Source: UBA5543 sp964464965 (GTDB lineage Bacteria > Bacteroidota > Bacteroidia > Chitinophagales > Chitinophagaceae). From it: DNA of 64,000 bases. Positions 35,210 to 45,964 of the stretch are shown here, in pieces. Position 1 is the stretch's first letter, and every line of letters starts with the position of its first letter. The stretch is taken from positions 168,590-232,589 of the forward strand of contig CAYXHM010000006.1 in the NCBI GenBank assembly GCA_964464965.1. The letters run 5' to 3'. The notes under the pieces were generated by a model. It did not search any database and was not told where the DNA came from. It saw only the letters and a program-made list of their open reading frames with translations. The position numbers and the translations under genes were made by a program.

Positions 35210-36850
35210 ATGAAAAATATTTTTATTTATATATGTATTTTATCAAACATATCTGTGCTTAAAGCACAGGATAATACTGCTTTAAACCGCCCAAAGCTGG
35301 TTGTAGGTATCGTGGTTGACCAGATGCGCTGGGATTATTTATACCGGTATTACGAGCGGTATGGCAATGATGGATTGAAAAAAATAATGCGTGAGGGCTA
35401 TAATTGCCAGAACACCATGATAAATTATGTTCCGTCCTTTACAGCACCCGGGCACGCTACTATATATACAGGCAGTGTCCCTGCAATACATGGCATTGCA
35501 GGTAACGATTGGCCTGAACAACCTGGTGGAAAAATGATTTACTGTACAGATGATAACACTGTTAGCGGGGTGGGAGGTAGTGTAAAAGCAGGTAAAATGA
35601 GCCCTGTAAATATGTTGAGTACAACTATTACAGACGAATTAAGGATAGCTACTAAACGAAAGGGTAAAGTGTTTGGCATCGGCATTAAAGACAGGGGCAG
35701 CATTCTGCCGGCCGGGCATAGTGCAAATGGTGCTTTCTGGTTTGACGACAGTACCGGGAATTTTATGACCAGCAGTTACTATATGAATGCACTACCCCAA
35801 TGGCTGCAACGTTTCAACGGCAAAAGATGGGCAGATACATTGATTGCACAGTCGTGGGGCTTACTATACCCTTTACAATCATATACTAATAGTACTGTCG
35901 ATGATATGCCACATGCAGAGGGGCTTTTAAAAGGTGAAACTAAACCGGTATTTCCGCACCAGGTGTATAAAGGCGCTGCAAAAGGATATTATGGACTACG
36001 GTATATGCCCGCAGGAAATACCATTACATTCAAGGCGGCGAAGGCCTGTATAAAAGGTGAAGAATTAGGCAAGGATGATTTTACTGATTTTCTATGCATT
36101 ACTTTATCTACTACAGATTATGCCGGGCATAACTATGGGCCAGATGCTGTAGAAATGGAAGATATGTACCTGCGTTTTGACAAAGAACTGGCCATGTTCT
36201 TATCTTATCTTGACAAGCGTGTAGGTGCAAATAATTATACAGTATTCCTGACGGCTGACCATGGCGCGGCACATAATGCTGAGTATATGTCAGAGCTAAG
36301 TATTCCTGCCGGTAGTGAAACACAGGCTCAGGCAACTGGCAGGCTGAATGAATATCTGCAGGTGATGACAGGGAAGGATTCTCTCGTGCAGACACTATAT
36401 AACTACCAGGTATTTCTTAATCAGAAATTGCTGCAGCAAACAGGAGTTGATAAAGAAGCAGTAAAGCGGCATATCACATCATGGTTGAAAATGCAGGCCG
36501 GGGTTGCTTTTGTTATAGACCTGGACCACCTGGCCGATGCAGTGGTGCCGGAGCCCATACGTACTATGATAGTAAATGGCTATTATCCTGGCCGTAGCGG
36601 CAGTATTCAAATTATTATGAAGCCCGGCTGGTACAGTGGCTATAGCAAAACAGGTACAACCCATGGAACTTGGAATCCCTACGATGCCCATATACCGCTA
36701 TTGTGGTATGGACATGGCATACCCCAGGGCGAAACATACCGCTCGGTATATATGACTGATATAGCCCCAACGCTTGCTGCTTTGCTGCATATACAGATGC
36801 CCAATGGCTGTACCGGGCAGGTAATTACAGAGATATTAAAGCGGGATTAG
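35210..36850 (+). CDS. pafA: PafA-type alkaline phosphatase
   Basis: The 546-residue secreted enzyme has a signal peptide ending VLKAQ. It then shows the alkaline phosphatase superfamily pattern: VVGIVVDQMRWDYL with the metal aspartate, PSFTAPGHATIYTG with the nucleophile threonine, STTDYAGHNYGP, and FLTADHGAAHN. It would release phosphate from monoesters in the periplasm. The family is Ca-independent and common in Bacteroidota soil isolates. Gene faces away from the PLP enzyme, with a 126-bp divergent promoter region. Confidence 0.88.
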   Translation: MKNIFIYICILSNISVLKAQDNTALNRPKLVVGIVVDQMRWDYLYRYYERYGNDGLKKIMREGYNCQNTMINYVPSFTAPGHATIYTGSVPAIHGIAGNDWPEQPGGKMIYCTDDNTVSGVGGSVKAGKMSPVNMLSTTITDELRIATKRKGKVFGIGIKDRGSILPAGHSANGAFWFDDSTGNFMTSSYYMNALPQWLQRFNGKRWADTLIAQSWGLLYPLQSYTNSTVDDMPHAEGLLKGETKPVFPHQVYKGAAKGYYGLRYMPAGNTITFKAAKACIKGEELGKDDFTDFLCITLSTTDYAGHNYGPDAVEMEDMYLRFDKELAMFLSYLDKRVGANNYTVFLTADHGAAHNAEYMSELSIPAGSETQAQATGRLNEYLQVMTGKDSLVQTLYNYQVFLNQKLLQQTGVDKEAVKRHITSWLKMQAGVAFVIDLDHLADAVVPEPIRTMIVNGYYPGRSGSIQIIMKPGWYSGYSKTGTTHGTWNPYDAHIPLLWYGHGIPQGETYRSVYMTDIAPTLAALLHIQMPNGCTGQVITEILKRD

Positions 36851-37009
36851 CGGTGGTAGGGTGTTTAACATTTGTTTTACAACGCTCAATAATCTTATGT
36901 AAATCAATATTGTTGCTATCGCTTTATGACAGGAGGCGAGTAATTTTTTTTCATAGTGCTGAACTTTTTTCTGTTGCCGATGTTCTATCAGCAACAAAAG
37001 CACATAGTT

Positions 37010-37237
37010 ATGAGGAAGTATAATTCATTGAAAGTATTGGCAATAGCATTTGCGCTACCTGTATTATTTGGTTCTTGCAAAAGAGATTTTATCTGTACCT
37101 GCACCTACACAACAGCAATAGGTGGAGAAAATACTGAAAAATATACTCTTGAAGACCAGACAAGGCCGGACGCAATTGACAATTGTGAGAATTATGAAAA
37201 GAATACAAACTGGCTTACTTCAAATTGTAACCTGTAA
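37010..37237 (+). CDS. Small lipoprotein
   Basis: From the ATG at 37010 the product is 75 residues: signal ending LFGSC, then a mature Cys-rich peptide (CTCTYTTAIGG, DNCENYEK, SNCNL). An upstream start would spoil the signal peptide. Short Cys-containing secreted proteins of this type are common in Chitinophagaceae; function unknown. Confidence 0.65.
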   Translation: MRKYNSLKVLAIAFALPVLFGSCKRDFICTCTYTTAIGGENTEKYTLEDQTRPDAIDNCENYEKNTNWLTSNCNL

Positions 37238-37253
37238 GTAAGCTGAATATAGA

Positions 37254-37287
37254 GTATAGGCGTTTAGTTAAATGCCTATACTTTTTT
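37254..37287 (+). terminator. Rho-independent terminator
   Basis: GTATAGGC and GCCTATAC form an 8-bp stem with a 12-nt loop followed by six T, directly after the small lipoprotein gene. Confidence 0.75.
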
Positions 37288-37290
37288 ATT

Positions 37291-38163
37291 CTATTTTAGC
37301 CTGATAATAATAGCGCCATTTGTCGCATAGTTACTTTCTACATCAGCTACAAAACTTGTTCTCGGGGTAATAATACTCATTCTTGCTGTACAGGGCGGCA
37401 TTGAGCCATAGCTTTCGGCTTTCATTCTTATTACAGATTCCGGATTGTTTTTACTAAGTGTTGTAAGTATCACCAGTGGGTTATGTGATATGGTTTGTTT
37501 ATGCAGTACCAATTCATCATTAATATATACAGACACCATATCATTATCTATGCGGGCGTTGTCTGTTATCTCAATAGTTATTGAGTCCGCATCTGCACTA
37601 TCTATTTCTATGACCTTTACTATTTTTAAAGGTCTGTCTATATGTACCGTTTTATAAGCTATTGTATCCACGCGTTTCTTGTCTGTTGTGCTTGCGTCCT
37701 GTAATGTTTCCTTAACGATGTCTCTTTTTCGGGGTATTGGTTTCTCCAGCCATACTTTTGTGGCCATTAATTGCAGGGTGCCGTCATTCTGTTTCCATTT
37801 TCCCTCAAGTCGCATTATTGTGTCATTTGCTATAAGTTTCATAGTATAATTGCCCATAACATTGGTGCCCAGGAAGCTGTTTTTTACAGCTATCTCTTTA
37901 TCTTCAGAAAAGTATATAGTAGAGTCAGGTATGCTGAACCATCCATTAATTTCATAGTGTTCATATTTGTCTTTGCTGTAGTATAAATGAGACGAGCCCT
38001 TGATAAGAGTATCGTTATATAACTCAATATCGACCTCCAGCTTTTCTATACTTTGCGACAAAAGGCTTTTGCCATAATTCCCCCTCCATGTGCCCGATAT
38101 ATCCTGGCCATGGACAATGCTACATAGAATAAGAAGTGTTGATAATATATATAACCTGTACAT
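37291..38163 (-). CDS. Secreted hypothetical protein
   Basis: The 290-residue protein has a signal peptide (LYILSTLLILCSIVHGQ). The first mature part, starting DISGTWRGNYGK, looks like a lipocalin-like strand domain. The C-terminal half includes DSITIEITDNARIDNDMVSV and STYLIKVE-like strands seen in secreted proteins that bind or cover ligands. No family is assigned. It converges on the small lipoprotein gene. Confidence 0.65.
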   Translation of the reverse strand: MYRLYILSTLLILCSIVHGQDISGTWRGNYGKSLLSQSIEKLEVDIELYNDTLIKGSSHLYYSKDKYEHYEINGWFSIPDSTIYFSEDKEIAVKNSFLGTNVMGNYTMKLIANDTIMRLEGKWKQNDGTLQLMATKVWLEKPIPRKRDIVKETLQDASTTDKKRVDTIAYKTVHIDRPLKIVKVIEIDSADADSITIEITDNARIDNDMVSVYINDELVLHKQTISHNPLVILTTLSKNNPESVIRMKAESYGSMPPCTARMSIITPRTSFVADVESNYATNGAIIIRLK

Positions 38164-38355
38164 GTATTACACATATTTCAATGAAGGTAGGTAAACCTAC
38201 TCCATCAGGTTCATAGTGAAATCTTAAAATAGTCTGCCAGATAATGCACCGTTACCTGCGATATTTAATCGATAATAAATGTTTAGGGCTTTTACCTTCA
38301 GGTTTATCATTCTATTTTCGTGTATACATACAAATAGTTTTCGGTCTTTCAGTTT

Positions 38356-39039
38356 ATGAATGTTTCTGAGCGTACCCTTGTGCAAAGGGTAGAGGATAAT
38401 ATTGCAAGTATAGCATCTGTCATGGAAATAATGCCTGGTGTTGTTATTATACATGACCTACGTACATCCGGCGTAGTTTACATGAGCCCTGCCGGACTCC
38501 GTCGGCTTAATGTAACATTGCAGGAATTGCAGGATATGGGTGCTGACTATTACAGCCGTTTTTTTAATGAAGATGATGCGACCGATTATGTACCTAAAGT
38601 GCTGGGTATGCTGGAGCGCAATAACGATGAAGAGACAGTATCCTTTTTTCACCAGATAAGAGCGCATGAAAACGAAGCCTGGCAATGGCATGTATGCGGT
38701 ATCCGGATTTTTATGCGTGACGATGATGGAGCACCAATACTTACTATGACGGTAGCGACACCGATAGATAGGCAGCATTATTACATCTCAAAAATAGAGC
38801 GGATGCTGGAGGAGAAAATAACAGCAAACAAGAATGCACGGTTATTTGCGTCGCTTACAAACAGGGAGCGGGAGATATTAAAAATGATGGCAAGGGACGA
38901 TACCAGCAAAAACATTGCATGTGTATTATCCATAGCCGAAGACACCGTGAAAACCCACAGACGTAATATTAAAAAGAAGCTTAGTTTAAATAATCAATAT
39001 GACTTGCTGAAGTTTGCCCAGGCATTTGATATTGTGTAA
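38356..39039 (+). CDS. PAS-LuxR transcriptional regulator
   Basis: The 227-residue protein has a PAS-like N-terminal domain (~10-140; PGVVIIHDLRTSGVVYMSPA). The C-terminal LuxR helix-turn-helix is at ~165-225 (LTNREREILKMMARDDTSKN, then EDTVKTHRRNIKKKL). It would sense a small signal and bind DNA. Single-domain regulators of this type are frequent in Bacteroidota. The downstream lipoprotein gene may be a target. Confidence 0.82.
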   Translation: MNVSERTLVQRVEDNIASIASVMEIMPGVVIIHDLRTSGVVYMSPAGLRRLNVTLQELQDMGADYYSRFFNEDDATDYVPKVLGMLERNNDEETVSFFHQIRAHENEAWQWHVCGIRIFMRDDDGAPILTMTVATPIDRQHYYISKIERMLEEKITANKNARLFASLTNREREILKMMARDDTSKNIACVLSIAEDTVKTHRRNIKKKLSLNNQYDLLKFAQAFDIV

Positions 39040-39122
39040 ACATGAAGCTATATCCAGAATTACCCACATGTGAGTATTGTGGTACTTATGTTGTGCGGGT
39101 AATTTTGTACGAAATTTTTTAT

Positions 39123-40238
39123 ATGAAATCCCTTTACTTAAGTCTATTAGCTATGGCATTTCTAGTCATAGCAGGTTGTCAAAAAGAAAATTCAGAACCC
39201 GGAGGAAACAATAATCAGGCACAATCTAAGAAAATTGAGTTCATTGCATTTTGTAATGCGTTGAGCGGTAATAATGATTCGTATTTTCTCAATATCAAAG
39301 ACTTTACCCTCAATGAAAGAGATTATTATGTTAATCATATTGAGAGCGTTGCAGAAGACTTTGAAACCACTATGATGGTTGATGGTGACGTTAATTATTC
39401 ATTCAAAGTATTTGAACAAACATTAATAGGTGGTACAATAGATAGCAAAAGCAAAGTTTATACAGGTACCATAGACGACGAAGACCTTAGCGAAACTTCA
39501 CTGAACAGGATAGAAGTGGTGAAAGATGGCACCACCTGGAAACTAAAAGTAACTGCTGATGCAGGTGGTGGCGGAGGTAATGGTAGTTCTACAGGAGTAT
39601 GGCAAAGATTTAATTCTCCCAATGGATATAATACTGATCTTGCTATCGGTAATATACCCGGCGAACCAGCTAATCGTGTGTATATGTGCGAGCATCCGGG
39701 TTCTCCCAGTGCCGGTCTGTACAAAGGATACATAAACGGAGAAATTATTACATGGGATGCTGTACATGGGATACCCAGCGCAAAATTTTATGAAAGGGAT
39801 GGTGTAATGAGGCTTTGGTTTACAGTTGGTCCGGAAGACGAGGCCGGTAGGTATAAAAAAGGTACATGGACCAATACCTGCGGACCTCTGAATAATACGC
39901 CTGCCGTAAATCCTAAAATAGCTGTGGGACTGGATAAAAGTGAAGTGTCACAAAATATTACTATACAAAGTGTAACTATAGAGGGCAAGCTGTGCCCTAT
40001 TACGCAATTAAGCACCAGCATGCCAGCGCCTGATTGTATCAACAGTATGTTTATTACTGCTCCTACCAGTTCAGACCCCGATTACCTGAAAGTGAAGATA
40101 ACTTACAGCGGTGAAGGAGTAAATGGACCCTACGTTAGGACAGATGAGTCTGTAATTCTGAAGAGCCAGTTAATAAGTTCTTGTAACAGGTATAAGATTA
40201 CTGCTCCGGCAGGAAGATGGGTATTGCAGTTTATGTAA
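39123..40238 (+). CDS. Secreted lipoprotein
   Basis: The start at 39123 gives 371 residues with lipobox VIAGC and a mature N-terminus QKENSEPGGNNN, an Asn/Gly linker. An ATG at 39042 would precede the signal by 27 unlikely residues. The body is strand-rich with a Gly-rich linker (GGGGGNGSS) at about residue 165 that suggests two domains. No enzyme motif. It lies 83 bp after the LuxR-type regulator. Confidence 0.65.
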   Translation: MKSLYLSLLAMAFLVIAGCQKENSEPGGNNNQAQSKKIEFIAFCNALSGNNDSYFLNIKDFTLNERDYYVNHIESVAEDFETTMMVDGDVNYSFKVFEQTLIGGTIDSKSKVYTGTIDDEDLSETSLNRIEVVKDGTTWKLKVTADAGGGGGNGSSTGVWQRFNSPNGYNTDLAIGNIPGEPANRVYMCEHPGSPSAGLYKGYINGEIITWDAVHGIPSAKFYERDGVMRLWFTVGPEDEAGRYKKGTWTNTCGPLNNTPAVNPKIAVGLDKSEVSQNITIQSVTIEGKLCPITQLSTSMPAPDCINSMFITAPTSSDPDYLKVKITYSGEGVNGPYVRTDESVILKSQLISSCNRYKITAPAGRWVLQFM

Positions 40239-40260
40239 GATATAATGCCCCTATAAACTA

Positions 40261-40289
40261 AAGTGCTATTGATTATTCCAATAGCACTT
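40261..40289. terminator. Two-way terminator
   Basis: AAGTGCTATTG and CAATAGCACTT form an 11-bp perfect stem with a 7-nt loop between two convergent genes. Confidence 0.7.
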
Positions 40290-40311
40290 ATTTCTTTATA
40301 TTGTATGGTAA

Positions 40312-40509
40312 TTACCTGTTCAGCGCGTCAAATGCACCATGTATCAGCTCTTCAGATACTTCCTCTTCTTCCTGTATTCTTTTCACACTATCAGTAGAGT
40401 CGGCATGGCGTTTTGCACTATCAGTTAAAGGTATGCTGTTACCATCGGTGGAATTGTCCCCACACGAGATGATGAACAACATTGTTATTATAAATACTAC
40501 CTGTTTCAT
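40312..40509 (-). CDS. Small lipoprotein downstream of lepA
   Basis: The 65-residue product has a signal with lipobox FIISC and an acidic, Ser/Asp-rich mature peptide. It begins 3 bp after the lepA stop and is probably the last gene of the ispF-lepA run. Function unknown. Confidence 0.55.
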   Translation of the reverse strand: MKQVVFIITMLFIISCGDNSTDGNSIPLTDSAKRHADSTDSVKRIQEEEEVSEELIHGAFDALNR

Positions 40510-40512
40510 TAT

Positions 40513-42309
<1,797 letters not shown>

Positions 42310-42324
42310 ACTTAAATAAGTGTG

Positions 42325-42332
42325 CAAAGGTA
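42325..42332 (-). promoter_or_regulatory. -7 box ahead of lepA
   Basis: TACCTTTG on the minus strand, 15 bp before the lepA ATG, matches TAnnTTTG. It lies just past the ispF stop and suggests lepA has its own promoter. Confidence 0.45.
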
Positions 42333-42335
42333 CGT

Positions 42336-42839
42336 CTAAAATCCGGCACTATTGCCAGTACCCGAAAGCTTTTGCAGCAAAACATTGGCAGTAGCTACCA
42401 CACCTTCTTCCCTGCCTATAAAGCTCAGGTGTTCTGTAGTAGTAGCTTTTATCGACACATCCTCTATGGTAACCCCTAATATGCCCGCTATCGTTTCCTG
42501 CATTTGTGGTACATAAGGTTTTATTTTAGGGGCCTGCAGCAGCAGGGTGCTGTCTATGTTCACTATGCTATAGCCTTTTACGGTTATCAATTTATGGCAA
42601 TGTGCCAGCAGTACCTTGCTGTCAGCGCCTTTGTATTGCGGATCTGTATCCGGGAAGTGTACACCTATATCGCCCAGCGCGAGCGCACCCAGTATAGCAT
42701 CGCATATGGCATGAAGCAGTACATCGGCATCGCTGTAACCAACGGCCCCTTTTGTATGGGGTATTAATATGCCACCCAGCCATAGTTCGCGGCCCTCCGC
42801 CATCTGGTGAAAATCTATTCCTTGTCCTATACGGTACAT
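42336..42839 (-). CDS. ispF: 2-C-methyl-D-erythritol 2,4-cyclodiphosphate synthase
   Basis: The start at 42839 gives 167 residues: MYRIGQGIDFHQMAEGRELW, with metal ligands D-x-H in GIDFH, then GYSDADVLLHAICDAILGAL and GDIGVHFPDTDPQY, the IspF pattern. It makes the cyclic diphosphate of the MEP isoprenoid pathway. The open frame extends a further 99 codons upstream, but that part shows no IspF sequence, and the -7 box TACCTTTG sits inside it, so the shorter start is right. Confidence 0.93.
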   Translation of the reverse strand: MYRIGQGIDFHQMAEGRELWLGGILIPHTKGAVGYSDADVLLHAICDAILGALALGDIGVHFPDTDPQYKGADSKVLLAHCHKLITVKGYSIVNIDSTLLLQAPKIKPYVPQMQETIAGILGVTIEDVSIKATTTEHLSFIGREEGVVATANVLLQKLSGTGNSAGF

Positions 42840-42865
42840 AAGTTTGAAAATAAGAAAGTTAATGC

Positions 42866-42873
42866 CAAAGGTA
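42866..42873 (-). promoter_or_regulatory. -7 box of ispF
   Basis: TACCTTTG on the minus strand, 26 bp upstream of the ATG at 42839, matches TAnnTTTG and helps decide the start codon. Confidence 0.5.
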
Positions 42874-43069
42874 ACCAATAGTTTCTGTCCCGGGTTTTGA
42901 TACATGCGCTGTACACCACATCCGAAAAAATTGTTAAGTGCCCGAAAACGGGGTTTAACTAAAAGCAATATTGCTCTCTTGTAAATAACTGGTGCAGAAT
43001 GGGTTAGAAAAGGGTTGTTAAGTAATGTTAAGTAAAACGCGTTTTTAACAGGAAAATACGGATAAGAAA

Positions 43070-43093
43070 AAAGCCTCCGGTTAAGGAGGCTTT
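43070..43093. terminator. Hairpin, terminator-like
   Basis: AAAGCCTCC and GGAGGCTTT form a 9-bp stem with six-base loop. The A-run on the left makes it a terminator for leftward transcription. Confidence 0.5.
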
Positions 43094-43229
43094 GTATTGA
43101 AAATATGTTTTGGTGGGCAGGATATTGCCGGTTCATGGTGTTTGTTTTAATAGTGCAAATATACGTCTTTTAATTCATAATTAAAAATTTAAAAGCAAAT
43201 TGATTGGGGAATACACCGGCGTAGAATAG

Positions 43230-43264
43230 CAAAACGCTCCTGCAAAACTTGCAGGAGCGTTTTG
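43230..43264. terminator. Hairpin, terminator-like
   Basis: CAAAACGCTCCTGCAA and its complement form a 16-bp perfect stem with loop AAC. It could terminate transcription in either direction. Confidence 0.6.
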
Positions 43265-43339
43265 TGTTGTTGTCAACTGTGAACTGCTGACTGTTTTACA
43301 AATTTCACTTTCTCCGTACGGTCATCTTTACTAACGAAA

Positions 43340-43370
43340 TTTGTGTACAATGAATAATGCATTAAATTTA
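43340..43370 (+). promoter_or_regulatory. Promoter of the first T9SS gene
   Basis: TTTG (43340-43343), 19 bp, then TAAATTTA (43363-43370) fits the -33/-7 consensus with one mismatch, 25 bp before the ATG at 43396. Confidence 0.4.
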
Positions 43371-43395
43371 TGCTATCTAAAAAAAGCTATTACTT

Positions 43396-45807
43396 ATGAT
43401 AATAGTCACCACGCGGTCTTTTTATTTAAGCATTGCAGCATTATTTTTTTTATTTTTTAATTCACTGCAAACAAAAGCACAAGTCCTATACCGAGTATTT
43501 CATGCCAGTGGTACGGCCAACTATGGTAGCACGTCTGTTACTGTTACAGGTGGCGGGGCTACATTTTCCGGGGGATGTTTTTCTCCCGTATCTGCAACAA
43601 ATGTGTACTATATAACTGAAACCAACCCTAATGTGAATTTCAGTTTCAATAGGCCAACCGACCATATAAGGGTATCGCTTGTAGGAGTGGTAAATGCACC
43701 AGATTCTGTATTTTTCACCTTAAATGGTCAGCATTTCAGGGTAAAAGATGAGATGGTAAGCTACCCTTCTCCTGTGCAGGCGTGTGTATGTAAACCGGCG
43801 AACTCTCTCAAAGTGACTTCTACTGGCGAAGTTCAGGATACCATGTATTCTGTTAGTAGTAGCAGTACATGTGCCATTATTGATATCAGACATCCTAATA
43901 TTCAGTCTTTTAGTATCAATACTGTCCATCATCGTACTGCCCACGAGTTCTGGTTTGAAGAAGACACCACCAGCTTTATCACCCAACCATTTATTGATAC
44001 CTTATTCTGCCCCGGCGATAGCCTGTACCTGCCCTATACTACCAGTTTTGATTTTAAAACAGGCAATACTTTCACCGCCCAGTTGAGCAATGCCAGCGGC
44101 AGCTTTGCCTCTCCTGTAGATATAGGCAAAGTAGCAGATATAAACAATGGCACCGTGCCCTGCCGCATACCGGAGAACACGGCAGCCGGCAGCGGCTACC
44201 GCATACGCCTGGTAAGCAGCAACCCCAAAGACACTAGCCTGGACAACCAGGTGAATATACGTGTAAAAGCTTCCCCCGTAGCCTTCAGCAATACTACAGC
44301 AACAACTGCCTGCACGGGCGATACCCTGCACCTTACAGGCAGCAGCAGTACCAGTGGCCTCACCTGGGGCTGGACAGGGCCCGGTGGTTTTACCGCCAGT
44401 AAAGAAGATACGTTTATAGCCAACACCACCGGCAGCCATGCTGGTAATTATGTACTAACCGCAGCACTAGGCAGTACGGGCTGCTCACTAAAAGATACAG
44501 TAACAGTCGCAATGAACCAAAGCCCCAACAAACCAACAGCAAGCAGCAACAACCCGGTTTGTGAAACCAAGGCCTTGCAACTGACCAGCGCAGGCGCTAC
44601 GGGTACCTACACTTGGACGGGACCCGGCAGCTACAGCAGCAGTACGCAAAATCCAACGGTAAGCAGCAATGCCACACTGGCCATGAGCGGCAACTATATA
44701 AGCACCGTAACGCTGAACGGCTGTGTAAGGAAAGATACCGTAACGGTGAATGTGATAGCCAAACCCGCCAAGCCCACGGTAGCAGCCCCTAACAGCCCGC
44801 TATGCGCCAGGCAGGATTTGCAATTGACAGCCAGCAGCAGCACGGGCGGCGTTAACTACTTTTGGTACGGCCCGGCGGCATACACCGCCACTACACAAAA
44901 CCCTGTAAGGGCTAACGCACAACTGAACCATGCGGGTAAATACTATGCCTTCGTCACATCATCGGGCTGCGCATCGGATACAGACAGCGTAACCGTAGTG
45001 GTGAATACAGACCCCATAGTAAATATTTTCCCTACACCGGGCGCTACCATCTGCCAGGGCAGCGGTGCTATATTTACAGCAGTACCTACCAATGGTGGCA
45101 TACCAACGTACAAATGGTACATAAACAACAGTAACACGGGCGCAACAGCGGTAAGCTATAACAGCCCCGCCCTGAACAATGGTGATAAGGTATATTGCCT
45201 GATGACCAGCACAGGCACCTGCGCCACACCGTTTACAGATACCAGTAATGTGATAACTATGAACGTGTTGCCACCCAAAGCACCAACGGTGAGCATAGTG
45301 GCAGATATCAATCCACCCTGGAACAATAATACCATTGTAACTTTTACAGCAACAGCCACCAATGCCAGCTCAGTAGCAGGGCTGCCGCCCAGCTACCAGT
45401 GGAAGAAGAACGGTGTGAACATAGGCGGGGCGGTAAGCAACTACTGGGCAGCCAACACCAACTCACTAAGTGCCAACGATAAGGTATGCGTGCGCGTAAA
45501 AAGCAACTACGAATGCCCCGTGCCCGATACGGTACTGAGTAATTGTATTAGTACACAGTTTACAGGGGTGAATGATGTAACTACCAGCAGTATAAAAGTA
45601 TATCCTAACCCGGTAACAAATCTATTGCATATAGATGGCCTGGCTACAGGGCATAGTGTAGTATTGTATGATGTGGTGGGCAGGAAATGTAATGTTACCT
45701 ACCTGGATGGCTCGATAGATATGAGTGGATTACCGGCGGGTAACTATGTACTACAAGTGGTAGATGCAAATGGTGAGCGGGAGTATTTTAAGGTTACAAA
45801 GAAGTAA
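43396..45807 (+). CDS. T9SS cargo protein with Ig/PKD-like repeats
   Basis: The 803-residue secreted protein has a signal peptide (FYLSIAALFFLFFNSLQTKAQ) and a unique N-terminal domain to ~200. Several immunoglobulin/PKD-like repeats follow (for example TGSSSTSGLTWGWTGPGGF), and then a C-terminal type IX sorting domain beginning SIKVYPNPVTNLLHIDGLAT and ending YFKVTKK. It would be exported across the outer membrane and fixed to the surface. Its C-terminal half is almost the same as that of the next gene, and the two are tandem paralogues. Confidence 0.85.
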   Translation: MIIVTTRSFYLSIAALFFLFFNSLQTKAQVLYRVFHASGTANYGSTSVTVTGGGATFSGGCFSPVSATNVYYITETNPNVNFSFNRPTDHIRVSLVGVVNAPDSVFFTLNGQHFRVKDEMVSYPSPVQACVCKPANSLKVTSTGEVQDTMYSVSSSSTCAIIDIRHPNIQSFSINTVHHRTAHEFWFEEDTTSFITQPFIDTLFCPGDSLYLPYTTSFDFKTGNTFTAQLSNASGSFASPVDIGKVADINNGTVPCRIPENTAAGSGYRIRLVSSNPKDTSLDNQVNIRVKASPVAFSNTTATTACTGDTLHLTGSSSTSGLTWGWTGPGGFTASKEDTFIANTTGSHAGNYVLTAALGSTGCSLKDTVTVAMNQSPNKPTASSNNPVCETKALQLTSAGATGTYTWTGPGSYSSSTQNPTVSSNATLAMSGNYISTVTLNGCVRKDTVTVNVIAKPAKPTVAAPNSPLCARQDLQLTASSSTGGVNYFWYGPAAYTATTQNPVRANAQLNHAGKYYAFVTSSGCASDTDSVTVVVNTDPIVNIFPTPGATICQGSGAIFTAVPTNGGIPTYKWYINNSNTGATAVSYNSPALNNGDKVYCLMTSTGTCATPFTDTSNVITMNVLPPKAPTVSIVADINPPWNNNTIVTFTATATNASSVAGLPPSYQWKKNGVNIGGAVSNYWAANTNSLSANDKVCVRVKSNYECPVPDTVLSNCISTQFTGVNDVTTSSIKVYPNPVTNLLHIDGLATGHSVVLYDVVGRKCNVTYLDGSIDMSGLPAGNYVLQVVDANGEREYFKVTKK
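45268..45807 (+). repeat. Duplicated C-terminal module, copy 1
   Basis: About 540 bp encoding the last Ig-like repeat and the sorting domain is highly similar to 49258-49798 in the next gene, including long stretches with few changes. This suggests recent duplication or gene conversion. Confidence 0.75.
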
Positions 45808-45861
45808 AGTTTTTTATAATCCCAAGGGGTGAGAATAGATATTTTATTGTTCTGAAATAAC

Positions 45862-45891
45862 AACGCCGCTCTGTATAGAGCGGCGTTTTTT
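45862..45891 (+). terminator. Rho-independent terminator
   Basis: AACGCCGCTCT and AGAGCGGCGTT form an 11-bp perfect stem with loop GTAT followed by a T-run. Confidence 0.8.
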
Positions 45892-45964
45892 CATGTATAT
45901 TTATAACGGTTTTTATATATTCGTAAAAATCCGACATTATTCAATACCTGCAAATAATATACAC

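Larger units (their letters stand above)
42840..43395. other. Intergenic region with two hairpins
   Basis: This 556-bp gap between divergent ispF and the T9SS gene contains the ispF promoter, two strong hairpins (43070-43093 and 43230-43264) and the promoter of the T9SS gene near 43340-43370. I see no protein-coding gene. A small RNA transcribed across the middle and ending at one of the hairpins is possible. Confidence 0.5.

Noticed and set aside
42840..43136. N-terminal extension of IspF
   Set aside because: The extension has no IspF sequence, and a -7 promoter box lies inside it; the ATG at 42839 gives the canonical protein.
44002..44439. Antisense frame in the first T9SS gene
   Set aside because: Ala/Gly/Cys-rich shadow of Ig-like repeats; coding strand is clear.
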